The notes below the pieces were generated by a model. The model saw only the letters and a list, made by a program, of their open reading frames with translations, ran no database searches and was not told the origin of the DNA. A program made the position numbers and the translations under genes. Below, piece after piece: positions 49,528-57,303 of a stretch of DNA of 64,000 bases. Every line of letters starts with the position of its first letter. Position 1 is the stretch's first letter. Origin of the DNA: Curtobacterium sp. MCBA15_012 (lineage in GTDB: Bacteria; Actinomycetota; Actinomycetes; Actinomycetales; Microbacteriaceae); the NCBI RefSeq assembly GCF_001864935.2, contig NZ_CP126267.1, forward strand, positions 2,046,001 to 2,110,000, in the 5' to 3' direction.

Positions 49528-50298
49528 ATGATCGAGATCCTCTCCCCCGCCGAGCTCGACCGCGCCCGGCGCACCGGTGCCCTGGTCGGCGACATCCTGC
49601 AGACGCTCCGTGAGCACACCCGGGTCGGCACGAACCTGCTCGAGATCGACGCGTGGACCCGCACGCTGATCGAGGAAGCGGGGGCCGTGTCGTGCTACGT
49701 CGACTACGCACCGTCGTTCGGCCGCGGGCCGTTCGGGCACCACGTCTGCACGGCCGTCAACGACGCGGTGCTGCACGGGCTCCCCCACGACCGTGCACTG
49801 GTGGACGGCGACCTGCTCACCCTCGACCTCGCCGTGACGCTCCACGGGATCGCCGCCGACGCCGCGGTGAGCTTCGTGGTCGGCACCCCCGACCCAGCCG
49901 ACACAGCGATGATCGATGCGACCGAACGAGCCCTCGCAGCAGGGATCGCCGCCGCGAGACCCGGAGCACGCACCGGCGACCTGTCGCACGCGATCGGTAC
50001 CGTCCTGGCCGACGCGGGATACCCCGTGAACACCGAGTTCGGTGGGCACGGCATCGGCACGACGATGCACCAGGACCCGCACGTGTCGAACACCGGACGA
50101 CCGGGCCGCGGCCTCGTGCTCCGACCGGGACTCCTGCTCGCCCTCGAACCCTGGGTGATGGCGGACACCGACCGGCTCGTGACGGACCCGGACGGCTGGA
50201 CGCTCCGCAGTGCGACGGGGGCCAGGACGGCGCACACCGAGCACACCATCGCCGTCACCGAGGACGGCGCCGAGGTCCTCACCCGCCCGAGGAGCTGA
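49528..50298 (+). CDS. map: Methionine aminopeptidase, type I
   Basis: This 256-residue pita-bread enzyme has the metal ligands: Asp in LLTLDLAV and IAADAAVSF, His in GGHGIGTTMHQDP, Glu in LALEPWVM and the final Glu in HTEHTIAV. Substrate His lies in FGHHVCTAVN. It removes N-terminal methionine in the cytoplasm. Having its own divergent XRE regulator is unusual for a housekeeping map, and it is far from the ribosomal-protein operon where the main copy usually sits. It is therefore probably an accessory copy (inference). Its 3' end overlaps the PPTase gene by 20 bases, tail to tail. Confidence 0.93.
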   Translation: MIEILSPAELDRARRTGALVGDILQTLREHTRVGTNLLEIDAWTRTLIEEAGAVSCYVDYAPSFGRGPFGHHVCTAVNDAVLHGLPHDRALVDGDLLTLDLAVTLHGIAADAAVSFVVGTPDPADTAMIDATERALAAGIAAARPGARTGDLSHAIGTVLADAGYPVNTEFGGHGIGTTMHQDPHVSNTGRPGRGLVLRPGLLLALEPWVMADTDRLVTDPDGWTLRSATGARTAHTEHTIAVTEDGAEVLTRPRS

Positions 50299-50917
50299 CC
50301 GACGGGTCGACGTCGAGCACGACCGGGAGCCCGCCCGCGGCGACCGCGAGGACGAGGTCCGCGTCGAGGTGCGCGACCTCGACCCGCTGCGTCGTGCCCG
50401 CGAACGTGGCGGTCTGTTCGTCGAGGTCGACCAGGACGGCCGAGGGATCGACGCGCAGGCCGCGGCCGTCGCGCTTCAGGACCGCCTCCGTGACCGTCCA
50501 CGCAGCGGTCCGGTCGCGGTCGTCGGACGACTGTCCCACGACGGACACGTCGAGGGGTGCGGCGGCGACACGGGACACCCGCTCGACGTCGACGCCGATC
50601 TCCGTGCCCGCCGGGGCGCCGACGGCGACCGCGAGGACGACGACGCCGGACGTCGAGGCCGTGCTGACGGGGAAGGGGCGGCCGCTCGCGGCCGCCCACG
50701 GGCGACCGTGGTCCGTCGAAGCGCAGTGCGGACAGTCGCGCCCCGCGCGCACCGCTGGCAGGTCGACACCCGCAGCCGACGCGACGGCGGCGACCAGCGC
50801 CTCCCGGGCGTCGACGGCGTCACTGACGACGGACACCTGCACCCGCGCGTCGGGCAGGGTGTCCGCCGGAGCCCGACCGTGCACGTCGTCGGACTGCACC
50901 GGTCCGCGCAACCGCAC
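50279..50917 (-). CDS. 4'-phosphopantetheinyl transferase superfamily protein
   Basis: This 212-residue protein has the Mg-binding GVDVERV (Asp110, Glu112) and WTVTEAVLK with Glu144 and Lys148. The usual Lys of the W-x-x-K-E-A motif is Thr143. The protein is short with a weak N-terminal half, and contains a CxxC (CPHCAS near 60). It should transfer phosphopantetheine from CoA to carrier proteins. The PosA-type synthetase 2.5 kb away has such a carrier. GTG at 50917 is one of several possible starts; no strong ribosome site was found. Alternative targets are fatty-acid or polyketide carriers elsewhere in the genome. Confidence 0.75.
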   Translation of the reverse strand: MRLRGPVQSDDVHGRAPADTLPDARVQVSVVSDAVDAREALVAAVASAAGVDLPAVRAGRDCPHCASTDHGRPWAAASGRPFPVSTASTSGVVVLAVAVGAPAGTEIGVDVERVSRVAAAPLDVSVVGQSSDDRDRTAAWTVTEAVLKRDGRGLRVDPSAVLVDLDEQTATFAGTTQRVEVAHLDADLVLAVAAGGLPVVLDVDPSVSSSGG

Positions 50918-50976
50918 GGTGTCGGAGCCGCCCGGAGCCGTGTGGTCCGGGCGCGACCGCGCGGGGTGCAACCGGA

Positions 50977-51180
50977 TCAGGCGTGCGTGAGCGCGATGAG
51001 CGCCACGTTCATGGTGCTGTAGGCGCCCTCGGACCTGGTGGCCTGACGGACTCGACCGCGCAGGACCTCGTACCGGCCGTCCTGTTCCCGGACGAACCCG
51101 ATCACGCCGCTCGCCGGGGTCGAGACCCGGTGGTAGCCGTCCTCCAGCGGGACGACCTCTGTGCTGGCTGTGCGCTCCAT
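50977..51180 (-). CDS. Small hypothetical protein (67 residues)
   Basis: ATG at 51180 follows AGGGGAGCAGCG, a good ribosome site. The protein is compact, with a strand-rich middle (GYHRVSTPASGVIGFVREQDGRYEVLRG), ending in a small Ala-rich segment STMNVALIALTHA. I do not recognise it. Its stop is 59 bases before the PPTase start, so the two may share a message. The frame opens further upstream but without a ribosome site. Confidence 0.65.
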   Translation of the reverse strand: MERTASTEVVPLEDGYHRVSTPASGVIGFVREQDGRYEVLRGRVRQATRSEGAYSTMNVALIALTHA

Positions 51181-51388
51181 CGCTGCTCCCCTTTCCGTTC
51201 GTCGTCGAACAGTGGCCGCCAGCATACCCCGGTAGGGGGACAAACTCTCCAGATGGAGCCGGACCTCCGCGCTTCGTCCACACTCCGACCGCTGTGTGCG
51301 TCGCCTGGATAGCATCGGGGCGACAGCGGCTCCAGGGTGCTGCTCCCGGGGGTCCCGGGCAGCACACCCGGCGACGAACGGAGGACGG

Positions 51389-53428
51389 ATGCGAGCGGTG
51401 GACGGCCGATCGGCACGACCCGGTACGAGCGGTGACAGGGGGACACGACCTGCCCGCCGCGCACCCTCCCGGGGTGTCGGTCGAGTGGTGTCCCGGATCG
51501 CCGCCGTCCTGCTCGCCGTCGGGCTGGTGACGGCTCCCGCTGCTGCCGCCCACGCGACCGACCCGGTCGACCTGCGCGGCGCCTACGTGCTCGACGACGC
51601 GGGCGTCCTGTCGAGCTCGCAGCGGGCGCGCGTCGAGCGGTCGGTCCAGGACCTGTACGACAGCACGAAGACGCAGCTCTACGTCGTGTTCGTGCCGACC
51701 TTCACGAACCCGAGCGACCACACCGCCTGGGGCGACGCCGTGATGCAGCGGAACCAGATCGACTCCGACAGCATCGTCCTGTCCGTCGCGGTCGACGACC
51801 GGATCGCCGACGTCCAGCAGACGAACGAGACCGCGCTGTCCCGCAGCGACGTGCAGTCCGCCTACGAACAGGACGCCGTGCCGGCGCTGCGCAACGGGGA
51901 CTGGGCGGGCGCGGCGACGGCGTTCGCGACCGGCCTGGCCGACACCCAGGCGCCGCCGGACCTCACGGCCCTGTGGGTGCTCCTGCTCGCCGTGGTCGTC
52001 GTCGCCGTGGTGGTCGTGCTCGTCCTCCGGGCCCGGAACAAGCGCCGGACGGCTGCGGCCACCCGTGCGCAGCAGGAGTCCCTCGCGGGGCTCGAACGGT
52101 CCGCCGGCGCAGCCCTGGTCACCATCGACGACGAACTCGAGACCGCCGAACAAGAGGTCGGGTTCGCCACGGCCCAGTTCGGCGCCGACGCCGCGAAGCC
52201 CTTCGCCGACGCCGTCGCCGCGGCGAAGCGCTCCGTCCGTCAGGCCTTCAGCTACCAGCAGCAGCTCGACGACGAGGTCCCCGACTCCCCCCAGCAGCGC
52301 GCGGAGTGGGCGAACCAGATCATCGCCATCTGCCAGCAGGCCCACGCCGCGATCGAGCAGCAGACCGAGGCCTTCGACCAGCTCCGTGCCCTCGAGTCCG
52401 GCGTCGAGGACGCCGCCGCAGCGCTCGCGACCGCGGTGGCGGCGGCCCCGACCGCCCTCACCGAGGCGCACGCCGCACTCGAACGGGTGCGTGCCGCGTA
52501 CACCGGCCGGACGCTCACCACGGTGTCGGACAACGTCGACCAGGCCCGGAAGGTGCTCGACTACGCGACGGAGCGGTCCGGTGCAGCCACCGCTGCGATC
52601 GCCGCCGGGGACAAGGGCGAGGCGGTCATCGCGGTCCGCGACGGCCAACACGCCCTGGCGCAGGTCCAGCAGCTCACCAGCAGCGCGACGACCGCCGAGC
52701 GCACCTTCGCCGACGCGTCAGCACGGGTCGACGCGATGCGGGCGGACATCGAGGGGGACGTCGCCGCGGCGCGCGCGATGCGGTCGGACGACCCCGGCCT
52801 CGCCGCCGCGGTCTCCCGGGCCGAGTCCGTGCTCCGCCAGGGTCTCGACCCGCGGGACCCGGTCGCAGCGGTGGACGTCCTGACGAAGGCGAACACGGAG
52901 ATCGACGCCGCCCTCGCGACGGCCCGTGGCGTCCAGGAACAGCAGGAGCGGGCACGGCGGGCGCTCGACGACGCCCTGCGGGACGCCAGGAGCCGGATCA
53001 GCCAGGCGCGCGACTTCATCAGGATGCGGCGCGGCGGCGTCGGCACGACCGCCCGGACCCGCCTGTCCGAAGCCGAGCGGGCGCTCGACGACGCGGTCGA
53101 GCTCGCCACGACCGACCCCGCTCGCGCCGTGCAGGCCGCACGGGCCGCGGAGCAGTACGCGGCGGCGGCGATGGACGCGGCGAACGACGACATGGGCGGG
53201 TGGCCCGGGCAGGGCGGCGGCGGGAACGGCGCGCAGCTCGGCGGACTCGTCACGGGCATCGTGCTCGGCGGACTCCTCGGCGGACGCGGGGGCAGCTACG
53301 GGGGCGGGTCGTTCGGTGGGGGCGGCTTCGGGGCTGGCGGCTTCGGGGGCGGCGGCGGTGGCTTCGGCGGCGGGGGCGGCGGCGGCGGCGGCGGCGGTGG
53401 CGGCTTCTCGGGCGGGGGCCGCTTCTGA
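51389..53428 (+). CDS. TPM-domain membrane protein with Gly-rich tail
   Basis: This 679-residue protein has a signal peptide, with a long basic n-region then about residues 35-55. A TPM domain (TLP18.3/Psb32/MOLO-1) follows at about 60-195: GVLSSSQRARVERSVQDLY and LYVVFVPTF. One membrane helix (about 222-245) leads to about 350 residues of Ala/Glu/Arg/Gln coiled coil and a C-terminal run of Gly/Phe (about 600-679, GGGSFGGGGF types). TPM proteins work in membrane or envelope maintenance. PspA follows 194 bases downstream, an arrangement seen in other actinobacteria, which suggests a joint envelope role. ATG at 51389 has GGAGGA just upstream. Confidence 0.85.
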   Translation: MRAVDGRSARPGTSGDRGTRPARRAPSRGVGRVVSRIAAVLLAVGLVTAPAAAAHATDPVDLRGAYVLDDAGVLSSSQRARVERSVQDLYDSTKTQLYVVFVPTFTNPSDHTAWGDAVMQRNQIDSDSIVLSVAVDDRIADVQQTNETALSRSDVQSAYEQDAVPALRNGDWAGAATAFATGLADTQAPPDLTALWVLLLAVVVVAVVVVLVLRARNKRRTAAATRAQQESLAGLERSAGAALVTIDDELETAEQEVGFATAQFGADAAKPFADAVAAAKRSVRQAFSYQQQLDDEVPDSPQQRAEWANQIIAICQQAHAAIEQQTEAFDQLRALESGVEDAAAALATAVAAAPTALTEAHAALERVRAAYTGRTLTTVSDNVDQARKVLDYATERSGAATAAIAAGDKGEAVIAVRDGQHALAQVQQLTSSATTAERTFADASARVDAMRADIEGDVAAARAMRSDDPGLAAAVSRAESVLRQGLDPRDPVAAVDVLTKANTEIDAALATARGVQEQQERARRALDDALRDARSRISQARDFIRMRRGGVGTTARTRLSEAERALDDAVELATTDPARAVQAARAAEQYAAAAMDAANDDMGGWPGQGGGGNGAQLGGLVTGIVLGGLLGGRGGSYGGGSFGGGGFGAGGFGGGGGGFGGGGGGGGGGGGGFSGGGRF

Positions 53429-53622
53429 TCCGCGCGCCGGCGACCTGACTTCCCGCTCCGCCGGGGCCCGGATCGTCGGGCCGGACCACACCACCGGGCC
53501 ACACAGGACCACTCGCACCACTCGGAGCAGCCAGCTCCGACCAGACCAGCCAGACGACGCAGACCAGCCAAACCACGCAGACCAGACCAGCAGCACCAGG
53601 ACACTCCACGAAAGGGAACGCA
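53429..53622 (+). promoter_or_regulatory. C/A-rich leader upstream of pspA with ACCAG-type repeats
   Basis: This is unlike the surrounding GC-rich sequence. From about 53480 the strand is CA-rich, with many near-repeats of CAGACCAG / ACCACGCAGACCAG, and few G runs. It should stay unfolded in RNA. A clear GAAAGGGAACGCA ribosome site ends it. Confidence 0.55.
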
Positions 53623-54348
53623 ATGGCCAAGCAGACCATCCTCGGCCGGATCTCGGCGCTCATCCGGGCGAACGTGAACCAGCTCATCGACGACGCCGAG
53701 GACCCGCAGAAGATGCTGGACCAGCTCGTGCGGGACTACACCAACAACATCGCCGACGCGAAGACGGCGATCGCCCAGACCATCGGGAACCTCCGCCTGC
53801 TCGAGCAGGACCACGAGGAGGACAAGCGCGCCGCGGTCGAGTGGGGCCAGAAGGCCGCGAACGCCTCAGCGGCCGCCGACAAGTACCGCGCCGAGGGCAA
53901 GACCGCCGACGCCGACAAGTTCGACGGCCTCGCCAAGATCGCGATCGGCAAGCAGATCGCGGCCGAGCAGGAGGTCAAGGACAACGAGGGTCCCCTCGCG
54001 ACGCAGAACGAGCAGGTCGAGAAGCTCAAGTCCGGCCTGGCCGGCATGGAGCAGAAGCTCGAGCAGCTCCGCAGCAAGCGCGACAGCCTCGTCGCGCGGC
54101 AGCGGACCGCCGAGGCCCAGTCCAAGGTCAACGACGCCGTCGGCAACATCGACATCACCGACCCGACGAGCGACCTCGCCCGGTTCGAGGAGAAGGTGCG
54201 GCGCGAGGAGGCCAAGGTCCTCGGGCAGCAGGAGCTGCAGGCGTCGAGCCTCGACGCGCAGTTCGAGAGCCTCGAGGACGTCGGCCGTGACGCCGAGGTC
54301 GAGGCTCGCCTGGCCGCACTGAAGAACGGCGGGTCGTCGTCGATCTGA
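53623..54348 (+). CDS. PspA/IM30 family membrane-stress protein
   Basis: This 241-residue protein is almost wholly helical. The amphipathic N-terminus has LGRISALIRANVNQLIDDAEDPQKMLDQLVRDY, followed by a long coiled coil to about 180 and a C-terminal helix ending at GGSSSI. PspA/IM30 proteins form ESCRT-III-like coats that stabilise the cytoplasmic membrane. A good ribosome site precedes the ATG. It lies downstream of the TPM gene. No pspBC or anti-sigma partner is visible here. Confidence 0.93.
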   Translation: MAKQTILGRISALIRANVNQLIDDAEDPQKMLDQLVRDYTNNIADAKTAIAQTIGNLRLLEQDHEEDKRAAVEWGQKAANASAAADKYRAEGKTADADKFDGLAKIAIGKQIAAEQEVKDNEGPLATQNEQVEKLKSGLAGMEQKLEQLRSKRDSLVARQRTAEAQSKVNDAVGNIDITDPTSDLARFEEKVRREEAKVLGQQELQASSLDAQFESLEDVGRDAEVEARLAALKNGGSSSI

Positions 54349-54390
54349 CCCGATCGACCGGATCGCCCGGACGGCGTCGGACCGTGCTGA

Positions 54391-54396
54391 CAGACT
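54391..54396 (+). promoter_or_regulatory. -10 element of the arginase-fold gene, leaderless
   Basis: CAGACT is followed by six bases and the ATG at 54403. No ribosome site is visible, and the pspA stop is 54 bases upstream. Confidence 0.4.
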
Positions 54397-54402
54397 GAGA
54401 CG

Positions 54403-55221
54403 ATGCAGTTCCTCGTCGTCGGTCAGTGGCAGGGTTCGGCGTCGTCCCGGGCGATGCGCCTCGGTGACGGCGCCCAGGCCGTCGCAGCCGATCTCCCCCG
54501 CGCCGCCACCACCACGGTCGACGTCCCCGCCGGTGCGGGCGATCGTCTCGAGACCGCCGTCGCCCGCTACACGTCGGTCCGCGCGGTGGCGGGACGGGTC
54601 GCCGAGGAGGTCGGCGTCGCGAGCGAGCCGGTCCTCGTGGTCGGGGGCGACGGGGCGAGTGTCCTCGGTGCGACGGTCCTCGTCCGCCCCGGCACCGCGT
54701 TCGTCCGGATCGCCGGGTCGACCGGGTACCGCGCACTGAACCGGGCGCAGCCGGTCGCGGCCGAGAACGCCGTGCTCCGGTTGCTCGTGGACCGACAGGA
54801 CGACCTCTTCCCCGACCTCCCGACCCTCGACCCGACGCGTGTGGTGCTCGCCGGCATCCGCGGCACCGAGGACGCCGAGTCCGCAGCGCTCGACCGCGTC
54901 GGGATCACCCACCTCGACGTCGACGCCGCGACGCCGGACGCCCTCGCCGCCGCGGTGGCAGCGACCGGGGCCGAGTCGGTGTTCGTGCACGTCGACCTCG
55001 ACGTCCTGGACCCGGCCGAGGTCGACGGCCTGCTCGAGCCGGTGCCCTTCGGGGTCGACGCGGCCGCCCTGGTCGAACTCGTCCAGGCGGCGACCCGTGG
55101 TCGGCGGCTCGTCGGAGCGGCCCTGACCGGGTTCGCACCGGTCGACCCGGACCGTGCCGTGGACGACCTCGGCGTGATCCTGCGCGTGGTCGGCGCGCTG
55201 ACGACGGCGTCCCGCGCGTAG
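54403..55221 (+). CDS. Arginase/ureohydrolase-fold protein with altered metal site
   Basis: This 272-residue protein has the fold's late motif in FVHVDLDVLDPAEVDG (Asp198, Asp200, Asp203), matching the SxDxDxxDP metal ligands. The first ligand motif GGDH is GGDG (81-84), and the DAHxD motif is replaced by RIAGSTGY near 102-109. The two-manganese site is therefore incomplete. Related actinobacterial proteins of unknown function exist in this superfamily. It may bind rather than hydrolyse guanidino compounds, or use another metal set (inference). It stands alone between pspA and the flavoprotein. Confidence 0.75.
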   Translation: MQFLVVGQWQGSASSRAMRLGDGAQAVAADLPRAATTTVDVPAGAGDRLETAVARYTSVRAVAGRVAEEVGVASEPVLVVGGDGASVLGATVLVRPGTAFVRIAGSTGYRALNRAQPVAAENAVLRLLVDRQDDLFPDLPTLDPTRVVLAGIRGTEDAESAALDRVGITHLDVDAATPDALAAAVAATGAESVFVHVDLDVLDPAEVDGLLEPVPFGVDAAALVELVQAATRGRRLVGAALTGFAPVDPDRAVDDLGVILRVVGALTTASRA

Positions 55222-55330
55222 CCCGACCTCCAACGCGGAGCCACGCGTCCCGCGCGCAGCCCGGCGTCCCGTGCGGTGCGCCCTCCGGACCGGTACCCAT
55301 CGCACCCGGCCGGTCCACCGGCGCCGCGGA

Positions 55331-55336
55331 TACGCT
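55331..55336 (+). promoter_or_regulatory. -10 element of the flavoprotein gene, leaderless
   Basis: TACGCT is the same hexamer as at the asparaginase gene. Seven bases separate it from the ATG at 55344. Confidence 0.45.
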
Positions 55337-55343
55337 CGGCGGC

Positions 55344-56747
55344 ATGACGGACTACGACCTCATCGTGATCGGAGCCGGCGCTGTCGGCGAGAACGTGGCG
55401 GACTACGCCCACAAGCGCGGGCTGTCCGTCGCGGTGGTCGAGGCCGAGCTCGTCGGCGGCGAGTGCTCGTACTGGGCGTGCATGCCGTCGAAGGCCCTCC
55501 TCCGCAGCGGTCATGCAGTCGCCGCAGCACGGCGTGTGGACGGCGCCGCCCAGGCGGTCACGGGCCAGCTCGACGCCGCGAAGGTGCTCGCTCGTCGCAA
55601 CTCCTTCACCTCCGACTACCAGGACGACGGCCAGGTCGCCTGGCTCGAGTCGGCCGACATCGCGCTCATCCGCGGCCACGCGCGCATCACCGGCGAGAAG
55701 ACGATCGAGGTCGCGGGCGAGACGCACACCGCACGTGCGGCCGTCGCCGTCGTCACCGGCTCCCTGCACGCGCTGCCGGACGTCCCGGGCCTCGCCGACG
55801 CGAAGCCGTGGGGCACCCGCGAGGGCACGAGTGCGCAGCAGGTGCCGGAGAGCCTCCTGGTCATCGGCGGCGGGGTCGCCGGCTCCGAGCTCGCGACCGC
55901 GTGGGCGTCGCTCGGCGCGAAGGTCACCCTCGTCGCCCGCCACGGCCTGCTCGGCGGGATGGAACCCTTCGCGGGCGAGCTCGTCGCCGACGCGATGCGC
56001 GGTCTGGGCATCGACGTCCGCACGGGCGTCAACCCCACCCGGGTCGACCGGGACGAGCACGGCCTCGTGACCACCACCCTCGACGACGGCACCACGGTCG
56101 TCACGAGCGAGGTGCTCGCGGCGACCGGTCGTTCCCCGCACACGGCCGACCTCGGCCTCGAGACCGTCGGGCTCACCCCTGGCGACTGGCTGCAGGTCGA
56201 CGACACGATGCTCGTGCACGGCACCGACTGGCTGTACGCCGTGGGTGACGCGAACCACCGCGCACTCCTGACCCACCAGGGCAAGTACCAGGCCCGTGCC
56301 GCCGGCGAGGCGATCGCCGCCCGTCACCAGGGTCGTCCGGTCCACACCGAGCCGTGGGGCGCGCACGTCGCCACCGCCGACCACGCGGCCGTCCCGCAGG
56401 TGACGTTCACCGACCCCGAGGTCGCGAGCGTCGGCCTCACCGAGGAGGCCGCTCGACAGCAGGGCATCGACGTGCGTGCGGTCGAGTACGACCTCGGTGC
56501 CGTCGCCGGCTCCGCGCTGCAGGCCGACGGCTACACGGGCCGGGCGAAGATGGTCGTCGACGAGTCCCGCGGGGTCGTCGTCGGCGTCACGTTCGTCGGG
56601 CAGGACGTCGCCGAGATGCTCCACGCCGCCACGATCGCGGTCGTGGGCGAGGTCCCGGTCGACCGGCTGTGGCACGCCGTGCCCGCGTACCCGACCATGA
56701 ACGAGATCTGGCTCCGCCTGCTCGAGACGTACGGCCGCCCGGAGTAG
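55344..56747 (+). CDS. FAD-dependent pyridine nucleotide-disulfide oxidoreductase
   Basis: This 467-residue protein has the FAD site VIGAGAVGENVA and the redox pair Cys41-Cys46 in GGECSYWACMPSK. The NAD(P) site is LLVIGGGVAGSEL near 175, and YAVGDANHRALLTHQG lies near 295. A C-terminal dimer domain holds the His-Glu pair in WHAVPAYPTMNE. It belongs to the mercuric/dihydrolipoamide reductase-like class. The SYWA between the cysteines differs from the VNxG of mercuric reductase, and no metal-binding N-terminal or C-terminal cysteine pair is present. The substrate is unknown. The small HExxH gene begins two bases past its stop region. Confidence 0.9.
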   Translation: MTDYDLIVIGAGAVGENVADYAHKRGLSVAVVEAELVGGECSYWACMPSKALLRSGHAVAAARRVDGAAQAVTGQLDAAKVLARRNSFTSDYQDDGQVAWLESADIALIRGHARITGEKTIEVAGETHTARAAVAVVTGSLHALPDVPGLADAKPWGTREGTSAQQVPESLLVIGGGVAGSELATAWASLGAKVTLVARHGLLGGMEPFAGELVADAMRGLGIDVRTGVNPTRVDRDEHGLVTTTLDDGTTVVTSEVLAATGRSPHTADLGLETVGLTPGDWLQVDDTMLVHGTDWLYAVGDANHRALLTHQGKYQARAAGEAIAARHQGRPVHTEPWGAHVATADHAAVPQVTFTDPEVASVGLTEEAARQQGIDVRAVEYDLGAVAGSALQADGYTGRAKMVVDESRGVVVGVTFVGQDVAEMLHAATIAVVGEVPVDRLWHAVPAYPTMNEIWLRLLETYGRPE

Positions 56748-56749
56748 CG

Positions 56750-57109
56750 GTGCGGAACCCGTTCCTCGACTCCCCGGTGTCGCGGGCCGGTTGGGTCGTC
56801 GCGACCGCGGTCGGTCTCGCGATCGGACTGCCGCTGTCGACCGGCCGCGTCCGGGTGGTCGACGGGTTGGTCGTCTGCTCGGGACTCCCCCGCTGGGTGT
56901 TCCGCCGCGGCGGCACCTGCGTCGGGTCGGTGTACCTGACGCGGGACAACGACGAGGACCGGGTCCTCCGCCACGAACGTGTGCACGTCGAGCAGTGGCG
57001 GCGGTACGGGATGGCGATGCCGGTCCTGTACTGGATCGCCGGGCGGGACCCGCTGCGGAACCGGTTCGAGGTCGAGGCAGGCCTCGAGGACGGCGGCTAC
57101 ACCGGCTGA
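56750..57109 (+). CDS. Small HExxH protein (mini-zincin-like)
   Basis: This 119-residue protein has a hydrophobic segment near residues 13-30, two cysteines (Cys43 and Cys59), then HERVHVEQWRRYG (His75, Glu76, His79) and NRFEVEAG with Glu107 and Glu109. The spacing of HExxH and a downstream Glu resembles minimal gluzincins. Similar actinobacterial proteins are usually left unnamed. GTG at 56750 follows the flavoprotein stop with a two-base gap, so the two are co-translated. A strong hairpin follows. Confidence 0.7.
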   Translation: MRNPFLDSPVSRAGWVVATAVGLAIGLPLSTGRVRVVDGLVVCSGLPRWVFRRGGTCVGSVYLTRDNDEDRVLRHERVHVEQWRRYGMAMPVLYWIAGRDPLRNRFEVEAGLEDGGYTG

Positions 57110-57122
57110 CGCGTCACCCACC

Positions 57123-57151
57123 CCCGAGCGAGCCAGACGTGGCTCGCTCGG
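57123..57151. terminator. Strong hairpin between convergent genes
   Basis: CCGAGCGAGCCA and TGGCTCGCTCGG form a 12-bp stem with loop GACG just past the HExxH gene. It is probably a shared terminator for this gene and the ABC ATPase gene arriving from the other side. The rest of the 194-base gap holds CGCACGAACG-type near-repeats. Confidence 0.65.
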
Positions 57152-57303
57152 CGTCCTCCGGCGACGCAAATCACCCGCACGGCACACGTGAGCGGCGTGT
57201 CCTGCCCGCTCGACGTGACAACCTGGCGCGCCGCACGAACGCGCGACGCACGAACGCTCGGCACGCGAGCGGCCGCCACACGCGCGCCCGGGCGCAGCGC
57301 CCG

